From NCBI GenBank assembly GCA_028823995.1, contig JAPPFD010000037.1, forward strand, positions 1 to 64,000: 64,000 nucleotides of DNA, written 5' to 3'. Of the stretch, positions 7,856-17,229 are shown piece after piece. The notes beneath the pieces are model-generated. The model was not told the DNA's origin. It made no database searches and saw only the letters and a program-made list of their open reading frames with translations. Source of the DNA: a bacterium. GTDB taxonomy: Bacteria; Actinomycetota; Acidimicrobiia; Spongiisociales; ZC4RG35. A program made the translations under genes and the position numbers. How positions within the stretch are numbered: the stretch's first letter is position 1; each line of letters starts with the position of its first letter.

Positions 7856-8863
7856 ATGAGCGCTGTTTCCATGGCCGCAGCCAAGAAGAAGGTTTTCTCG
7901 GGCATCCAGCCCACCGGTGAGCTTCACCTGGGCAATCTGGTGGGGGCGCTGCGCAACTGGGCGCAGATGCAGGAGGACTACGAGACCTATTACTGCGTGG
8001 TGGACCTCCATGCCATGACCGTTCCCTATGATCCGGTCGCTTTCGGGACCGCCCGCCTCGAGACCGCCAAGCTGGTCATGGCGTCGGGGATTGACCCCCG
8101 GCGGTCGGTGTTCTACTTCCAGTCCCAGGTGCCCCAGCACGCCGAGTTGGCCTGGGTGCTGTCGACCATAACCGGCATAGGACAGCTCAACCGGATGACC
8201 CAATACAAGGAGAAGGCGGATCGCACCGGCCAGAACCTGGGCCTCCTGTCCTATCCGGTGTTGATGGCGGCGGACATCCTGATCCACAAGGTGCACGCTG
8301 TGCCGGTGGGCGACGACCAGCGCCAGCACCTGGAGCTGACGCGAGACCTGGTGGAGCGCTTCAACCACCGCTTCGGAGAGGTGTTCCCTGTTCCTGAGCG
8401 GATCACTCCCGAGGTTGGAGCGCGGGTGATGTCGCTCCAGGACCCGACATCCAAGATGTCCAAGAGCGACCCGGACGTGCGGTCCCGGCTGCTGTTGACC
8501 GACTCGGCCGACCAGATCCGCCGCAAGGTACGCGCCGCGGTCACCGACTCGGGACGGACGGTTGACTATGACTGGGAGACGAAGCCGGGCATCTCGAATC
8601 TGTTGGAGTTGTTCTCGGTGGCCGCCGGCCGGTCCACCGAGGACCTGGCCGCCGAGTACCGGGACCAGGGGTACGGTCGGTTCAAGGGCGCGGTGGCCGA
8701 GGCGCTCTGTGAGTACATGGCGCCGGTGCGGGAGCGATACGAGGGCATGGAGGACGCCGAAGTTTCACGCCTCATGTCCGAAGGCGCCGCCGAGGCCCGC
8801 CGCCGGGCCGCGGTGTCGATGGCAACCGTCTGGGAGGCGGTGGGGTTGTCAACCCGACCTTGA
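7856..8863 (+). CDS. trpS: Tryptophanyl-tRNA synthetase
   Basis: Class I aminoacyl-tRNA synthetase charging tRNA-Trp. The 335 residues show FSGIQPTGELHLGN (HIGH region), GDDQRQHLELTRD in the active site and SKMSKSDPD (KMSKS loop). Length fits bacterial TrpRS. Two in-frame starts are close: ATG 7856 and ATG 7871 (MAAAKKKVFSG). Both are plausible; neither has a strong ribosome site. The gene is divergent from the cimA leader and their control regions touch. I see no T-box upstream. Confidence 0.95.
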   Translation: MSAVSMAAAKKKVFSGIQPTGELHLGNLVGALRNWAQMQEDYETYYCVVDLHAMTVPYDPVAFGTARLETAKLVMASGIDPRRSVFYFQSQVPQHAELAWVLSTITGIGQLNRMTQYKEKADRTGQNLGLLSYPVLMAADILIHKVHAVPVGDDQRQHLELTRDLVERFNHRFGEVFPVPERITPEVGARVMSLQDPTSKMSKSDPDVRSRLLLTDSADQIRRKVRAAVTDSGRTVDYDWETKPGISNLLELFSVAAGRSTEDLAAEYRDQGYGRFKGAVAEALCEYMAPVRERYEGMEDAEVSRLMSEGAAEARRRAAVSMATVWEAVGLSTRP

Positions 8864-8870
8864 ACGGAAT

Positions 8871-8889
8871 TGCGCAGTAGACCTGCGCA
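8871..8889. other. Short hairpin after trpS
   Basis: TGCGCA at 8871-8876 and again at 8884-8889 can pair over a 7-nt loop, 8 nt after the trpS stop. No T-run follows. It could be a weak transcript end or a binding site; each hexamer is itself a palindrome, so the pairing may be incidental. The rest of the gap to 9035 shows only the strong AAGGAGG before the next gene. Confidence 0.25.
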
Positions 8890-9035
8890 GGACCAAACAT
8901 GAGAAGCATGAGCAGCTAAAGCACCTTGCCTCTGCCGATATGTCTTTTCGGTTATTGAAAACCAACAGCCTTGCTCGGTGACTCGGGTAACCTTTGACGG
9001 GCGAGGGGCGCCCGGCAGGGAAGGAGGAACAGTTG

Positions 9036-9758
9036 GTGGCTGCCTTAGATCGACACCGTTTCGAGATACCGCTTTACACCGTGGGTGCAGCAGCGCGGAT
9101 TGTTGATGTCCATCCCTCCACTCTCTCCACTTGGACGCGATCGTACAGGCGTGAAGGGGTTAATGGTCGATCAACCGTAACCGATCCCATCATCACCCGG
9201 CTTAGTCCTGAGCGTCCCCGGTACCCATGTATACCTTTCATTGGCTTGGCAGAAGCATTGGTGCTCGCTGCGGTGAGGCGCAGCGGAGTGCCCATGCAGC
9301 GAATTCGGCCTGCTCTTAAGGTGCTGGAGCAGGAAATCGGCCTCAGACACGCTCTGGCATCCCGCAGGCTGTACACAGATGGGGCGGAGTTGCTATACGA
9401 CTACGCCGATAGGCAGTTAGGCACAGGCGAGTCCGACCTAGTGATGCAGTTGGTTGTAGTCCGCAGTGGGCAAAGGGTGTTCAAGGAAGCTGTTATGGAA
9501 TACCTCCGTCGAATCGAGTATGCGTCCGACGGGTACGCCGCGCGAATTCGCGTACCGGCCTACACCAAGGCTGAGGTGGTTGCAGATCCAGAGATGTCAT
9601 TCGGGTCACCCATCTTTGTCCGAGGCGGGTGCCGTGTGGATGATGTACTCCATCGGTTCTGGGCAGGTGAGTCGATCAGGAGCCTCGAGAGGGAGTTCGG
9701 CGTGCCATTCGACGAACTGGAGGACGTGGTGCGTGTCACATCCCGCTGGGCTGCCTAG
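9036..9758 (+). CDS. VapB45-like antitoxin with HTH and DUF433 domain
   Basis: About 240 residues. The N-terminal third has a MerR-like helix-turn-helix (YTVGAAARIVDVHPSTLSTWTR) and the C-terminal third is a DUF433 domain (GSPIFVRGGCRVDDVLHRFWAGESIRSLEREFGV). From memory, mycobacterial VapB45 (Rv2018) has about the same length and make-up. AAGGAGG at 9021-9027 points to GTG 9036, or TTG 9033, rather than the TTG at 8994 that opens the frame. The stop lies inside the next gene (26-nt overlap). It probably binds its toxin through DUF433 and its promoter through the HTH. Confidence 0.75.
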   Translation: MAALDRHRFEIPLYTVGAAARIVDVHPSTLSTWTRSYRREGVNGRSTVTDPIITRLSPERPRYPCIPFIGLAEALVLAAVRRSGVPMQRIRPALKVLEQEIGLRHALASRRLYTDGAELLYDYADRQLGTGESDLVMQLVVVRSGQRVFKEAVMEYLRRIEYASDGYAARIRVPAYTKAEVVADPEMSFGSPIFVRGGCRVDDVLHRFWAGESIRSLEREFGVPFDELEDVVRVTSRWAA

Positions 9759-10173
9759 GGTCTTCCTGGATCGCAGCCTGGGTCGCCACAAGGTACCTTC
9801 ACTGCTAAGTGAAGCCGGATTGGACGTTGTAACTCTTGCTGAGGTATATGGCATTCCTGCAGATGAGAAGGTTGGTGATACTGAATGGTTGCAGAGGGTG
9901 GGCAACGAGAGATGGGTGGCATTTACTAAGGATGTCGAGATTAGACGCAATCAACTGGAGCGGGAGAGGGTAGTTACGTCCGGTGTCCGCGTCTTTTGCC
10001 TTTCGCGCCAGGATCTCAAAGCGGAGGAGATGGCCGCCCGGTTCTTGAGAAACCTAGGGCAGATAGAACGCGCCTGCCGGCAGGCAGGTCCCTTCATCTA
10101 CGCAGTCCACGAAAGCAGGATCGAGAAGATTCAAATCAAGCTCCCAAAGGGTGAAGAGACTGCTGGGAGTTAA
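9733..10173 (+). CDS. VapC45-like PIN toxin
   Basis: A 146-residue protein from GTG 9733 inside the end of the antitoxin. It begins VFLDRSLGRHKVPSLL, with the early Asp of a PIN-like fold, continues with GDTEWLQRVGNERWVAFTKDVEIRR and ends with a helical tail. This is the pattern of the VapC45 PIN-like family, clearly different from the classic PIN toxin at 3188. Asp13, the GDTEW acidic residues and TKD are candidates for metal ligands. No ATG precedes the domain, and the overlap suggests coupled translation with its antitoxin. Confidence 0.7.
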   Translation: MSHPAGLPRVFLDRSLGRHKVPSLLSEAGLDVVTLAEVYGIPADEKVGDTEWLQRVGNERWVAFTKDVEIRRNQLERERVVTSGVRVFCLSRQDLKAEEMAARFLRNLGQIERACRQAGPFIYAVHESRIEKIQIKLPKGEETAGS

Positions 10174-10195
10174 CTGTTCCACCTTAAGAGCATTC

Positions 10196-11818
10196 TCAAC
10201 CGGGGGACGACCACAACCGGGTGTTGGGCCGGAATTGGCTCCAGGCGAACCAGAAGGCCTGGTGGGAGGGGATTTCGGATCCGTCGGAGACCGAGATGGC
10301 CCGGAGCCCGTCGCCGTCCTTGATCAGCCGCACACCCTCTGCGTTCACCTCTCCTCCCGAGTCGATCACCGCCAGCGCTGCTTCTCGGGAGAAGGCGATG
10401 GTCCTCCCGTCCTCCAACTCCACCCCCACCACCAGGTCTTGGACACCGAGGCGGGTGTCAACGTCTCCCACCGGAAAGATCGGACCCTGGTCGTCCCTGC
10501 CCCCCAGGGGGTCGAGTGGGTAGAACCGGCCGAGTCCGCCGTCCTCCGCCAGGATGGTCGTGTCGGGGTGGGCTTCCTTCCAGGCGCCCCAGGTGGATGC
10601 CACCACTGTGGCCTGTTCCAGCCGTATGCCGGCTTCCCGCAGCGGGCCTGACACGGCTTCACCGGTGAAGGTGTCGAACACCGACGAGGTGTTGAGATCG
10701 TACATGACCTTGTTCGATCTGCTCAGGAGCCCCGAGGTGCGCAGCACCGGGACCTCGATCCCCTCGGGGACCCCGTCGGTGAAATAGGCCTGCGCCGAGC
10801 CGCAGAGGGTGCAATAGGGCATCCCGATCCGCCGTCCCCCCAGGGTGTCATTGACCATCTCGTGGATCTCCATCTGGTGCTTGGGATAGGCGCGGGACTC
10901 CCCGTTGATGGTCACGCCGAAGACCACCCGGTCGTCGGGGTACCAGTCTCCCTCGGAGGCGGGGGTGACCACCGGGTCATCCAGGGAGGGGATGCACCCC
11001 CGGGGGCAGGGGAGGGTGGAGCCGAGGGGCCGGTTGTCGATGAAGACACCTCCCCAACTCACCCACCGCCAGTCGATCGTTGCGTCCGGGTCGTTGAAGA
11101 AGGGCTCCCAGCCTTCTTCCACCAGTACGAACAGGCGTTTCTTGAATTTCCCGTAATCGGGGAAGGCGGGGAGGTCCCAGGCGATCAGAAGGTTGGTGGC
11201 CCGTTTCCACAGGTCGATGGGGTCACCGGCTATCCCTTCGGCTCCCAGCATCTCCTGGAGTCGGGCCCCTATCACCTCGATTAGTTCGAGGCTGTTGGCG
11301 AAGCGCAGTATGTCGGTGAGGACCCAAGCGACCCGTATGTCGTCGTGGTTGGTGAAAGACAGCAACTCCATGTGGGCGAATCTGCGTTCGTGTTCGACAA
11401 TGTCGAAGAAAGCATTGAGGTCATGCCGCAGTTGAGCCGAGATCGGGCCCTCGGGGAACTCGGGTGGATGTGGGAAGGTGTACCCCTCGCTCGAAACCAG
11501 AGAGGCGGTATACCCTTCCTCCTCCACGGTCGTGTAGTCTGTGGATTCCGCCGAGGAGGTAGTGGTGACGGCCGAGGTGGTGGGGGTTGTTTCGGCTGGG
11601 GAGGCCATCGTGGATGTGGTTTCCGCGGCCGGCTCGCTCGGGGAGGTTGTTTCGGCGGGGGAGGTGGTTGCCGCTTCGGCGGGTTGCTCGGGGGGTTCAG
11701 GTGTGGCGCCCCCACCGCATGAAGCCAGGATCAGGCCCAGCGCAACGATTAAACGGCGAATGTCTGCTCCAAGTTGGTTACCGCAATTGTCCAAGGGTTT
11801 GCAGGTGCAGGTGTCCAT
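10196..11818 (-). CDS. DUF3179-domain lipoprotein
   Basis: About 540 residues. After a basic start (DIRRL) comes a short hydrophobic stretch and the lipobox LASC-GGG, so the mature chain is probably lipid-anchored outside the membrane. A low-complexity Thr/Pro/Ser/Glu linker (to about residue 110) leads to a DUF3179 domain with GVTINGESRAYPKHQMEIHEMVND and the cysteine motif MPYCTLCGSAQAYF. The function of DUF3179 is unknown; the paired Cys suggest metal or redox chemistry. I used ATG 11818; an ATG at 11863 would give an over-long signal n-region. The gene is convergent with the toxin and divergent from guaB3. Confidence 0.8.
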   Translation of the reverse strand: MDTCTCKPLDNCGNQLGADIRRLIVALGLILASCGGGATPEPPEQPAEAATTSPAETTSPSEPAAETTSTMASPAETTPTTSAVTTTSSAESTDYTTVEEEGYTASLVSSEGYTFPHPPEFPEGPISAQLRHDLNAFFDIVEHERRFAHMELLSFTNHDDIRVAWVLTDILRFANSLELIEVIGARLQEMLGAEGIAGDPIDLWKRATNLLIAWDLPAFPDYGKFKKRLFVLVEEGWEPFFNDPDATIDWRWVSWGGVFIDNRPLGSTLPCPRGCIPSLDDPVVTPASEGDWYPDDRVVFGVTINGESRAYPKHQMEIHEMVNDTLGGRRIGMPYCTLCGSAQAYFTDGVPEGIEVPVLRTSGLLSRSNKVMYDLNTSSVFDTFTGEAVSGPLREAGIRLEQATVVASTWGAWKEAHPDTTILAEDGGLGRFYPLDPLGGRDDQGPIFPVGDVDTRLGVQDLVVGVELEDGRTIAFSREAALAVIDSGGEVNAEGVRLIKDGDGLRAISVSDGSEIPSHQAFWFAWSQFRPNTRLWSSPG

Positions 11819-12066
11819 GTTTCGGCACGTCGGCCTGCTCCTGATCCTCGCGAAAGTCGCCACGGGTCATGATACCCCGATCCCAGCATCTGCGACGATG
11901 GATAGAACACGACATGGGGATTGTTTGGGATGTCATGACTATCAGGATGGCCGGAAGAAGTCTGAGAAGAGGGGTTGAAACTGTCACTGGGCGTCTCCAC
12001 CCTTGACGAGAAACAAGGTTGGCGGTTGGTAGCCTTGTGGGTGGCTAGGGAGTTGCGGAGTCTCGG

Positions 12067-13224
12067 ATGCAAATCGACATCGGCATAGGCAAGAGTGCCC
12101 GGCGGGTATACGGGCTCGATGAGATCGCCATCGTCCCCACGCGCCGCACGCGGGACCCCGATGACGTGGATCTCGGTTGGCAACTGGACGCCTACCGATT
12201 CTCGGCGCCCGTGATGGGAGCGCCGATGGATTCCACCATGAGCCCGGCCACGGTCATCGAGGTGGGTAGGCTGGGTGGTTTGGGGGTCTTGAACTTGCAG
12301 GGACTCTGGACTCGCTACCGGGATCCCGGCCCCATCTACACCGAAATCATCTCGACTCCATCCGATCGCGCCACCGCGGTCCTGCAGGAGGTGTACGGGG
12401 AGCCGATCAAGAAGGACTTGGTGGGGGAGCGCATCCAGCAGATACGGGATGCCGGGTTCATCTCGGCGGCCAGCCTTACGCCGCAGAACACGCTGCAGTA
12501 CGCTCCCACCGCCGTGGAAGCGGGGCTGGACCTGCTGGTGATACAGGGAACGGTTGTGTCGGCCGAACACGTCTCGACCCGTACCGAGCCCTTGAACCTC
12601 AAGAAGTTCATCGCCGAGTCGCCGGTGCCGGTGGTGGTCGGAGGTTGCTCCTCGTACTCGATGGCCAGCCACCTGATGCGCACCGGCGCGGTTGGGATAC
12701 TGGTGGGAGTGGGCCCGGGAGCGGCCAGCGCAACCCGCGGGTCCCTTGGAGTTGGCGTATCCCAGGCCACGGCCATAGCCGACGCGGCCGGAGCCCGGGT
12801 CCAGTATCTTCTGGAGACCGGAAGATACGTGCATGTCATCGCCGACGGGGGGATGCGTACCGGTGGGGAGATCGCCAAGGCGATCGCCTGCGGAGCGGAC
12901 GCGGTGATGCTGGGCTCACCCCTGGCGGCGGCCCGGGAAGCCCCTGGGTCCGGCTTCCATTGGGGGATGTCGTCCTTTCATCCATCTCTACCACGCGGAT
13001 CGAGGATCAGAGTCCCCACCCGTGGAACACTCGCGGAGATCATGCTCGGTCCCGCGGTGGAGAGCGACGGCCGGACCAACCTGTTGGGCGCTCTTCGTAG
13101 GTCCATGTCCACCACCGGTTACTCGAACATCTCCGAATTCCAGAAGGCGGAGGTGGTGATCGCCCCCACCTTCCTGACCGAGGGCAAGGGGACTCTGCGG
13201 TCGGAGCAGTTGGAGACGGGTTGA
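12067..13224 (+). CDS. guaB3: GuaB3-type IMP dehydrogenase-related protein
   Basis: A 385-residue IMPDH/GMP reductase barrel without CBS domains, close in length to actinobacterial GuaB3. Visible are [26 protein letters not shown] near the N-terminus, DLLVIQGTV, the phosphate loop [27 protein letters not shown], and a C-terminal tail. The loop that carries the catalytic Cys in true IMPDH (GPG-x-x-C-x-TR) reads [10 protein letters not shown] here, with Ser221 in place of Cys. The next gene is guaA with a 4-nt overlap, so a role in guanine nucleotide metabolism is likely, but the reaction is uncertain. Confidence 0.85.
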   Translation: MQIDIGIGKSARRVYGLDEIAIVPTRRTRDPDDVDLGWQLDAYRFSAPVMGAPMDSTMSPATVIEVGRLGGLGVLNLQGLWTRYRDPGPIYTEIISTPSDRATAVLQEVYGEPIKKDLVGERIQQIRDAGFISAASLTPQNTLQYAPTAVEAGLDLLVIQGTVVSAEHVSTRTEPLNLKKFIAESPVPVVVGGCSSYSMASHLMRTGAVGILVGVGPGAASATRGSLGVGVSQATAIADAAGARVQYLLETGRYVHVIADGGMRTGGEIAKAIACGADAVMLGSPLAAAREAPGSGFHWGMSSFHPSLPRGSRIRVPTRGTLAEIMLGPAVESDGRTNLLGALRRSMSTTGYSNISEFQKAEVVIAPTFLTEGKGTLRSEQLETG

Positions 13225-14759
13225 CCGGTTCCACCGACAATGTACTGGTCGTGGATCTGGGGGCGCAGTACGCCCGTCTGATCGCCCGCCGCATCAGGGA
13301 GGCGCGGGTCCACTCGGAGATCGTTCCCGCCCGGATCACCGCGGCCGAAGCAAGAGAGCGTTCCCCATCCGGAATCGTGCTGTCGGGCGGACCGGCGTCC
13401 GTCTATTCCCCCGAGGCGGTTTCGATCGATCCCGGTCTGCTGGAGTTGGGAGTTCCGGTGCTGGGGATCTGTTACGGGCATCAGTTGATCGCCGAAATGC
13501 TGGGAGGAACGGTTGCAGCCACCGGCGGCGGCGAGTTCGGCAACACCGCGATGGAGTTGGTGGGCTCCTCACTACTCCTCAAGGACCTTCCGGAGACCTC
13601 GGAGGTTTGGATGAGCCATCGCGACGCGGTGGAGCGGGCACCGGGTGGCTTCTCCGTTACCGCCCGGACTCCCGGCGCCTCGGTGGCGGCGATGGAGGAC
13701 CGCGAGCGGGGTTTCTACGGGGTCCAGTTCCATCCTGAGGTAACCCACACTCCGAGGGGAATCGAGGTGTTGAAGAGGTTCCTCTACGACGCCTGCAGGG
13801 TGCAGGCTTCTTGGACGGCGCAGTCGATCATCGAGAGAGAAGTCCGGAACGTACGCCGCCAGATCGGAGAGTCCCGGGCAGTGTGCGGGCTGTCGGGAGG
13901 AGTGGACTCCGCGGTGGCGGCGGCCCTTGTGCACCGGGCCATCGGAGATCGTCTCACCTGCGTGTTCGTGGATCATGGACTGCTCCGCCAGGACGAACCT
14001 GAACAGGTGGAGGAGGTGTTCGGCGACAACTTCTCCACAAACCTGATCCATGTGAAGGCTCAGGAGCGCTTTCTGGCCGCCCTCTCAGGAGTGACCGACC
14101 CCGAGACCAAGCGGAAGATCATCGGGGAGACCTTCATCAAGGTGTTCGAGGAGGTCTCCGACCGCCTCTCCGGGTGCAGTTTTCTGGTCCAGGGAACGCT
14201 CTACCCTGATGTGATCGAGTCGGGAGGCGGGGACGCGGCGGTGATCAAGAGCCATCACAACGTGGGCGGCCTTCCCGAGCACATGAGGCTGGAGTTGGTG
14301 GAACCGCTTCGGGATCTGTTCAAAGATGAGGTTCGTGCGGTGGGAGAGCAGTTGGGCCTGCCGGAAGAGATAGTCTGGCGTCACCCCTTTCCGGGCCCGG
14401 GTCTGGCGATTCGCATTATCGGAGAGGTCACCACCGAACGGCTCGACCTGTTGCGCCGTGCCGACGCCATAGTTATAGACGAGATCCGAAGAGCGGGTCT
14501 GTACCGCAGCCTGTGGCAGGTGTTCGGAGTCCTGCCCGCCATACGGTCGGTGGGAGTCCAAGGGGATGGGCGCACCTACGCCTATCCGCTCGTGGTGCGG
14601 GCGGTGGAAAGTGACGAGGCTATGACGGCCGACTGGGCCCGGCTTCCCTATCCGGTGCTCTCCAACATCTCGCGGCGGGTGATCGGGGAGGTGGAGGGGA
14701 TCAATCGGGTGCTATACGATGTCTCCTCCAAGCCTCCCGCCACGATCGAATGGGAGTGA
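13221..14759 (+). CDS. guaA: GMP synthase (glutamine-hydrolysing)
   Basis: Aminates XMP to GMP with ATP and glutamine. Domain 1 is a class I amidotransferase with the nucleophile in [15 protein letters not shown] and the His-Glu pair in [11 protein letters not shown]. Domain 2 is the ATP pyrophosphatase with [13 protein letters not shown], followed by the dimerisation domain ending PPATIEWE, the usual GuaA C-terminus. 512 residues. The start is TTG 13221 in a TTGA overlap with guaB3, giving [17 protein letters not shown]; no better start exists near the conserved first strand. Confidence 0.95.
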   Translation: MTGSTDNVLVVDLGAQYARLIARRIREARVHSEIVPARITAAEARERSPSGIVLSGGPASVYSPEAVSIDPGLLELGVPVLGICYGHQLIAEMLGGTVAATGGGEFGNTAMELVGSSLLLKDLPETSEVWMSHRDAVERAPGGFSVTARTPGASVAAMEDRERGFYGVQFHPEVTHTPRGIEVLKRFLYDACRVQASWTAQSIIEREVRNVRRQIGESRAVCGLSGGVDSAVAAALVHRAIGDRLTCVFVDHGLLRQDEPEQVEEVFGDNFSTNLIHVKAQERFLAALSGVTDPETKRKIIGETFIKVFEEVSDRLSGCSFLVQGTLYPDVIESGGGDAAVIKSHHNVGGLPEHMRLELVEPLRDLFKDEVRAVGEQLGLPEEIVWRHPFPGPGLAIRIIGEVTTERLDLLRRADAIVIDEIRRAGLYRSLWQVFGVLPAIRSVGVQGDGRTYAYPLVVRAVESDEAMTADWARLPYPVLSNISRRVIGEVEGINRVLYDVSSKPPATIEWE

Positions 14760-14760
14760 G

Positions 14761-17004
14761 ATGATCGGCTCCCATCCGCTGCTGGAGGACTTGAATCGTG
14801 AGCAGAAGGCCGCGGTGACCATCGCGGGGGGTCCGGTGATGGTGGTGGCTGGAGCCGGATCGGGTAAGACCCGGGTGCTGACTCATCGGATAGCCTATCT
14901 GATCAGGGAAATGGGAGTCAGGCCCGGCTCCATCCTGGCCATCACCTTCACCAACAAGGCCGCCCGCGAGATGCGAGAGAGGGTTGGGGGACTCCTGGGG
15001 GCGACGGTGAACGAAATGTGGGTTTCCACTTTTCACTCGGCGTGCGCCCGCATCCTGCGTCGCGAGGCGCATGCCTTCGGATACCGGTCGAACTTCTCCA
15101 TATACGACCGTTCCGACTCGGTGCGCCTGGTAAGGCACTGTCTCAACGACTTGGGTCTGGACGCCAGTCGACTTTCCCCCCGGGGACTCCTGAACAAGAT
15201 CAGCGAGGCCAAGAACGGTCTGGTGGACTATGAGACCTTCCTGGACCGGACAGACGGTCCCGTCGAGGTGGCTGAGGTCTACAGGCTCTATCAGCAGCGC
15301 CTTCTCCAGATGTCGGCCATGGACTTCGACGACCTGCTCATGGTGACCGTGGAATTGTTCGGCGCGGTTCCCGAGGTGTTGGAGAAGTACCAGGGCATCT
15401 TCGGTCACGTGCTGGTTGATGAATACCAGGACACCAATCAAGCCCAATATCTGCTGGTCCGGGATTTGGCGAAATGTCACAGGAGCCTGTTCGTGGTGGG
15501 GGACAGCGATCAGTCCATCTATGCCTTTCGAGGGGCCGACTATCGGAACTTCGATCGTTTCGACGAAGACTTTCCCGAGGCCCGCCGGGTGATACTCAAC
15601 CGCAACTACCGGTCGACCTCCACCATCCTGGACGCCGCCAACGAGGTCATCAGCGCCAATCTGCGCTCGGACCCCAAGGACCTGTGGTGTGATCAGCATG
15701 ATGGGGAACAGATCATCGTCCATCAGGGGGCGGGGGCGGTCCGGGAGTCTCGATTCGTGTCCAACCGGGTTCGGGAACTGCTGACGGAGGGCTACAACCC
15801 GGGAGACATGGCGGTGTTTTACCGGACCAACGCCCAGTCACGCGCCTTCGAAGAGGCGCTACGGCGGTCCAAGGTGCCATATCAGGTGGTGGGAGCGGTG
15901 GCCTTCTACCAACGCCGGGAGGTGAAGGATGTGGTGGCTTACCTGCAGGTGGTGGCCAACCCCGATGACGGGGTGGCGTTGCGGAGAATCATCAACACTC
16001 CTCGGAGGGGGATCGGGCGGACCTCACTGGGTCACCTGGAGCGTTTTGTCTCGACGGAGGAGATCAGCCTGCGGGAGGGATTGGAAAGGGCCGATGAGAT
16101 TCCCGCCATCTCGACCCGGGCGCGTAAGGGAGTGCAACAACTGGCGGATGTGTTGGCCGCCATCAAGAGACATCTTGAATCCGATGGGGTGGGACGAGCC
16201 ACGGAAAGCGCCATATTCGATACGGGACTGGCAGAGATGGCGACTGCCGAGGGGGGCATAGAGGCGGAGAGCCGCTCCGACAACCTGGCTGAACTCTCCC
16301 GGGTGGCGTACGAGTTCGAGTCCAACCTCGAGGAGGATCTGGCGCCTTTGGAGCGACTCGGTCGATTTCTGGAGGGAGCCTCGCTGGTGTCGGACCCCGA
16401 TAATCTCGACGAGGGCGCCGGGGCGGTGGCGTTGATGACGGTCCACAGCGCCAAGGGACTGGAGTTCCCGGCGGTGTTCGTGGTGGGGATGCAGGATGGG
16501 CTGTTCCCCCACGAGCGCAGCATCTCCGATCCGGACCAACTGGAAGAAGAGCGGCGCCTCTTCTACGTGGCGATCACCCGCTCCATGGAGAGGCTCCACC
16601 TCAGTTGGGACGACACCCGCATGGTGGGAGGGTATCCGTATCCGCAGGTCCCCAGCCGGTTCCTGCGAGAGATACCCGAGCGGTTGGTGGAGTATGTCGG
16701 GGGCCGTGATTCCTCCGGCTCCGGAAAATGGGCGCGGGGAGGATCTCCCAGGGGCAAATCTCACTCCCCGGCCGGCGGCGGGCGTCCGTTCCGGCGGATC
16801 CTACGCCAGTCGGGGGTCGAGGTGGGAGATCGGGTCCGCCACTCGACTCTCGGCGTCGGCAGGGTGCTGACCATCTCCGGCCAGGGCGCCCGCGCCTCGG
16901 CCACCATCTTCTTCCCGGACCTGAAGGCTCAGCGGGAACTCATGCTATCCGCGGTGGAGAAGATGGAGGGATTCGGACCAGGCGCGGCCTCCCGTCTCGG
17001 ATGA
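14761..17004 (+). CDS. pcrA: UvrD/PcrA-type 3'-5' DNA helicase
   Basis: A 747-residue superfamily I helicase for repair and removal of recombination proteins. Motifs in order: QKAAV (Q motif), GAGSGKTRVL (Walker A), ITFTNKAAREM (Ia), DEYQDTNQAQY (II), GDSDQSIYAFRGAD (III), LNRNYRST (IV), MTVHSAKGLEFPAVF (V) and VAITRSMERL (VI). The C-terminus carries the Tudor-like RNA polymerase contact region (VGDRVRHSTLGVGRVLTI) of PcrA. ATG 14761 lies one base after the guaA stop, so guaB3-guaA-pcrA form one transcription unit. Confidence 0.95.
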   Translation: MIGSHPLLEDLNREQKAAVTIAGGPVMVVAGAGSGKTRVLTHRIAYLIREMGVRPGSILAITFTNKAAREMRERVGGLLGATVNEMWVSTFHSACARILRREAHAFGYRSNFSIYDRSDSVRLVRHCLNDLGLDASRLSPRGLLNKISEAKNGLVDYETFLDRTDGPVEVAEVYRLYQQRLLQMSAMDFDDLLMVTVELFGAVPEVLEKYQGIFGHVLVDEYQDTNQAQYLLVRDLAKCHRSLFVVGDSDQSIYAFRGADYRNFDRFDEDFPEARRVILNRNYRSTSTILDAANEVISANLRSDPKDLWCDQHDGEQIIVHQGAGAVRESRFVSNRVRELLTEGYNPGDMAVFYRTNAQSRAFEEALRRSKVPYQVVGAVAFYQRREVKDVVAYLQVVANPDDGVALRRIINTPRRGIGRTSLGHLERFVSTEEISLREGLERADEIPAISTRARKGVQQLADVLAAIKRHLESDGVGRATESAIFDTGLAEMATAEGGIEAESRSDNLAELSRVAYEFESNLEEDLAPLERLGRFLEGASLVSDPDNLDEGAGAVALMTVHSAKGLEFPAVFVVGMQDGLFPHERSISDPDQLEEERRLFYVAITRSMERLHLSWDDTRMVGGYPYPQVPSRFLREIPERLVEYVGGRDSSGSGKWARGGSPRGKSHSPAGGGRPFRRILRQSGVEVGDRVRHSTLGVGRVLTISGQGARASATIFFPDLKAQRELMLSAVEKMEGFGPGAASRLG

Positions 17005-17052
17005 GGGCTGGGGAGGTGGTCGGAACCGGAAACACCAGGACCCGGCTCACCG

Positions 17053-17189
17053 ATTGAGAACCATCCCCACCGCTCGCGGACTGTCTCAATCCGGGATGGA
17101 AGTAGGTCATGGCCTGCATGCTTCACACCCTTCATTGAACGCTAGACCCCTGATCGTGAGTACCATGTCTGGAAGGCTTTCCATCCCGG
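17053..17189 (+). other. Structured intergenic region, candidate RNA element
   Basis: The gap between pcrA and the repeat lipoprotein holds two long perfect stems placed end to end. ATTGAGA (17053-17059) pairs with TCTCAAT (17084-17090) around a small CCGC/GCGG hairpin. The next base begins CCGGGATGGAA (17091-17101), which pairs with TTCCATCCCGG (17179-17189) over 77 nt and encloses a further CATGG/CCATG stem (17108-17112, 17163-17167). The structure ends 40 nt before the lipoprotein ATG. It matches no riboswitch core I can recall. Either strand could carry it; + is assumed from the flanking genes. Confidence 0.45.
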
Positions 17190-17229
17190 GACGCAGATTG
17201 GCCGCGTGGATGCCGGTACACCTCAAAGC

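Noticed and set aside
7747-7870. T-box regulating trpS or cimA
   Set aside because: No T-box consensus or specifier hairpin is seen; the Ile-coding leader frame explains the minus-strand terminator better.
8871-8889. Intrinsic terminator of trpS
   Set aside because: Stem of only 6 bp made of self-palindromic hexamers and no T-run; kept only as a low-confidence hairpin.
17053-17189. TPP or other known riboswitch
   Set aside because: TGAGA and CCTGAT-like pieces are present, but the full TPP core, its spacing and the expected downstream gene are absent. The next gene is a lipoprotein.
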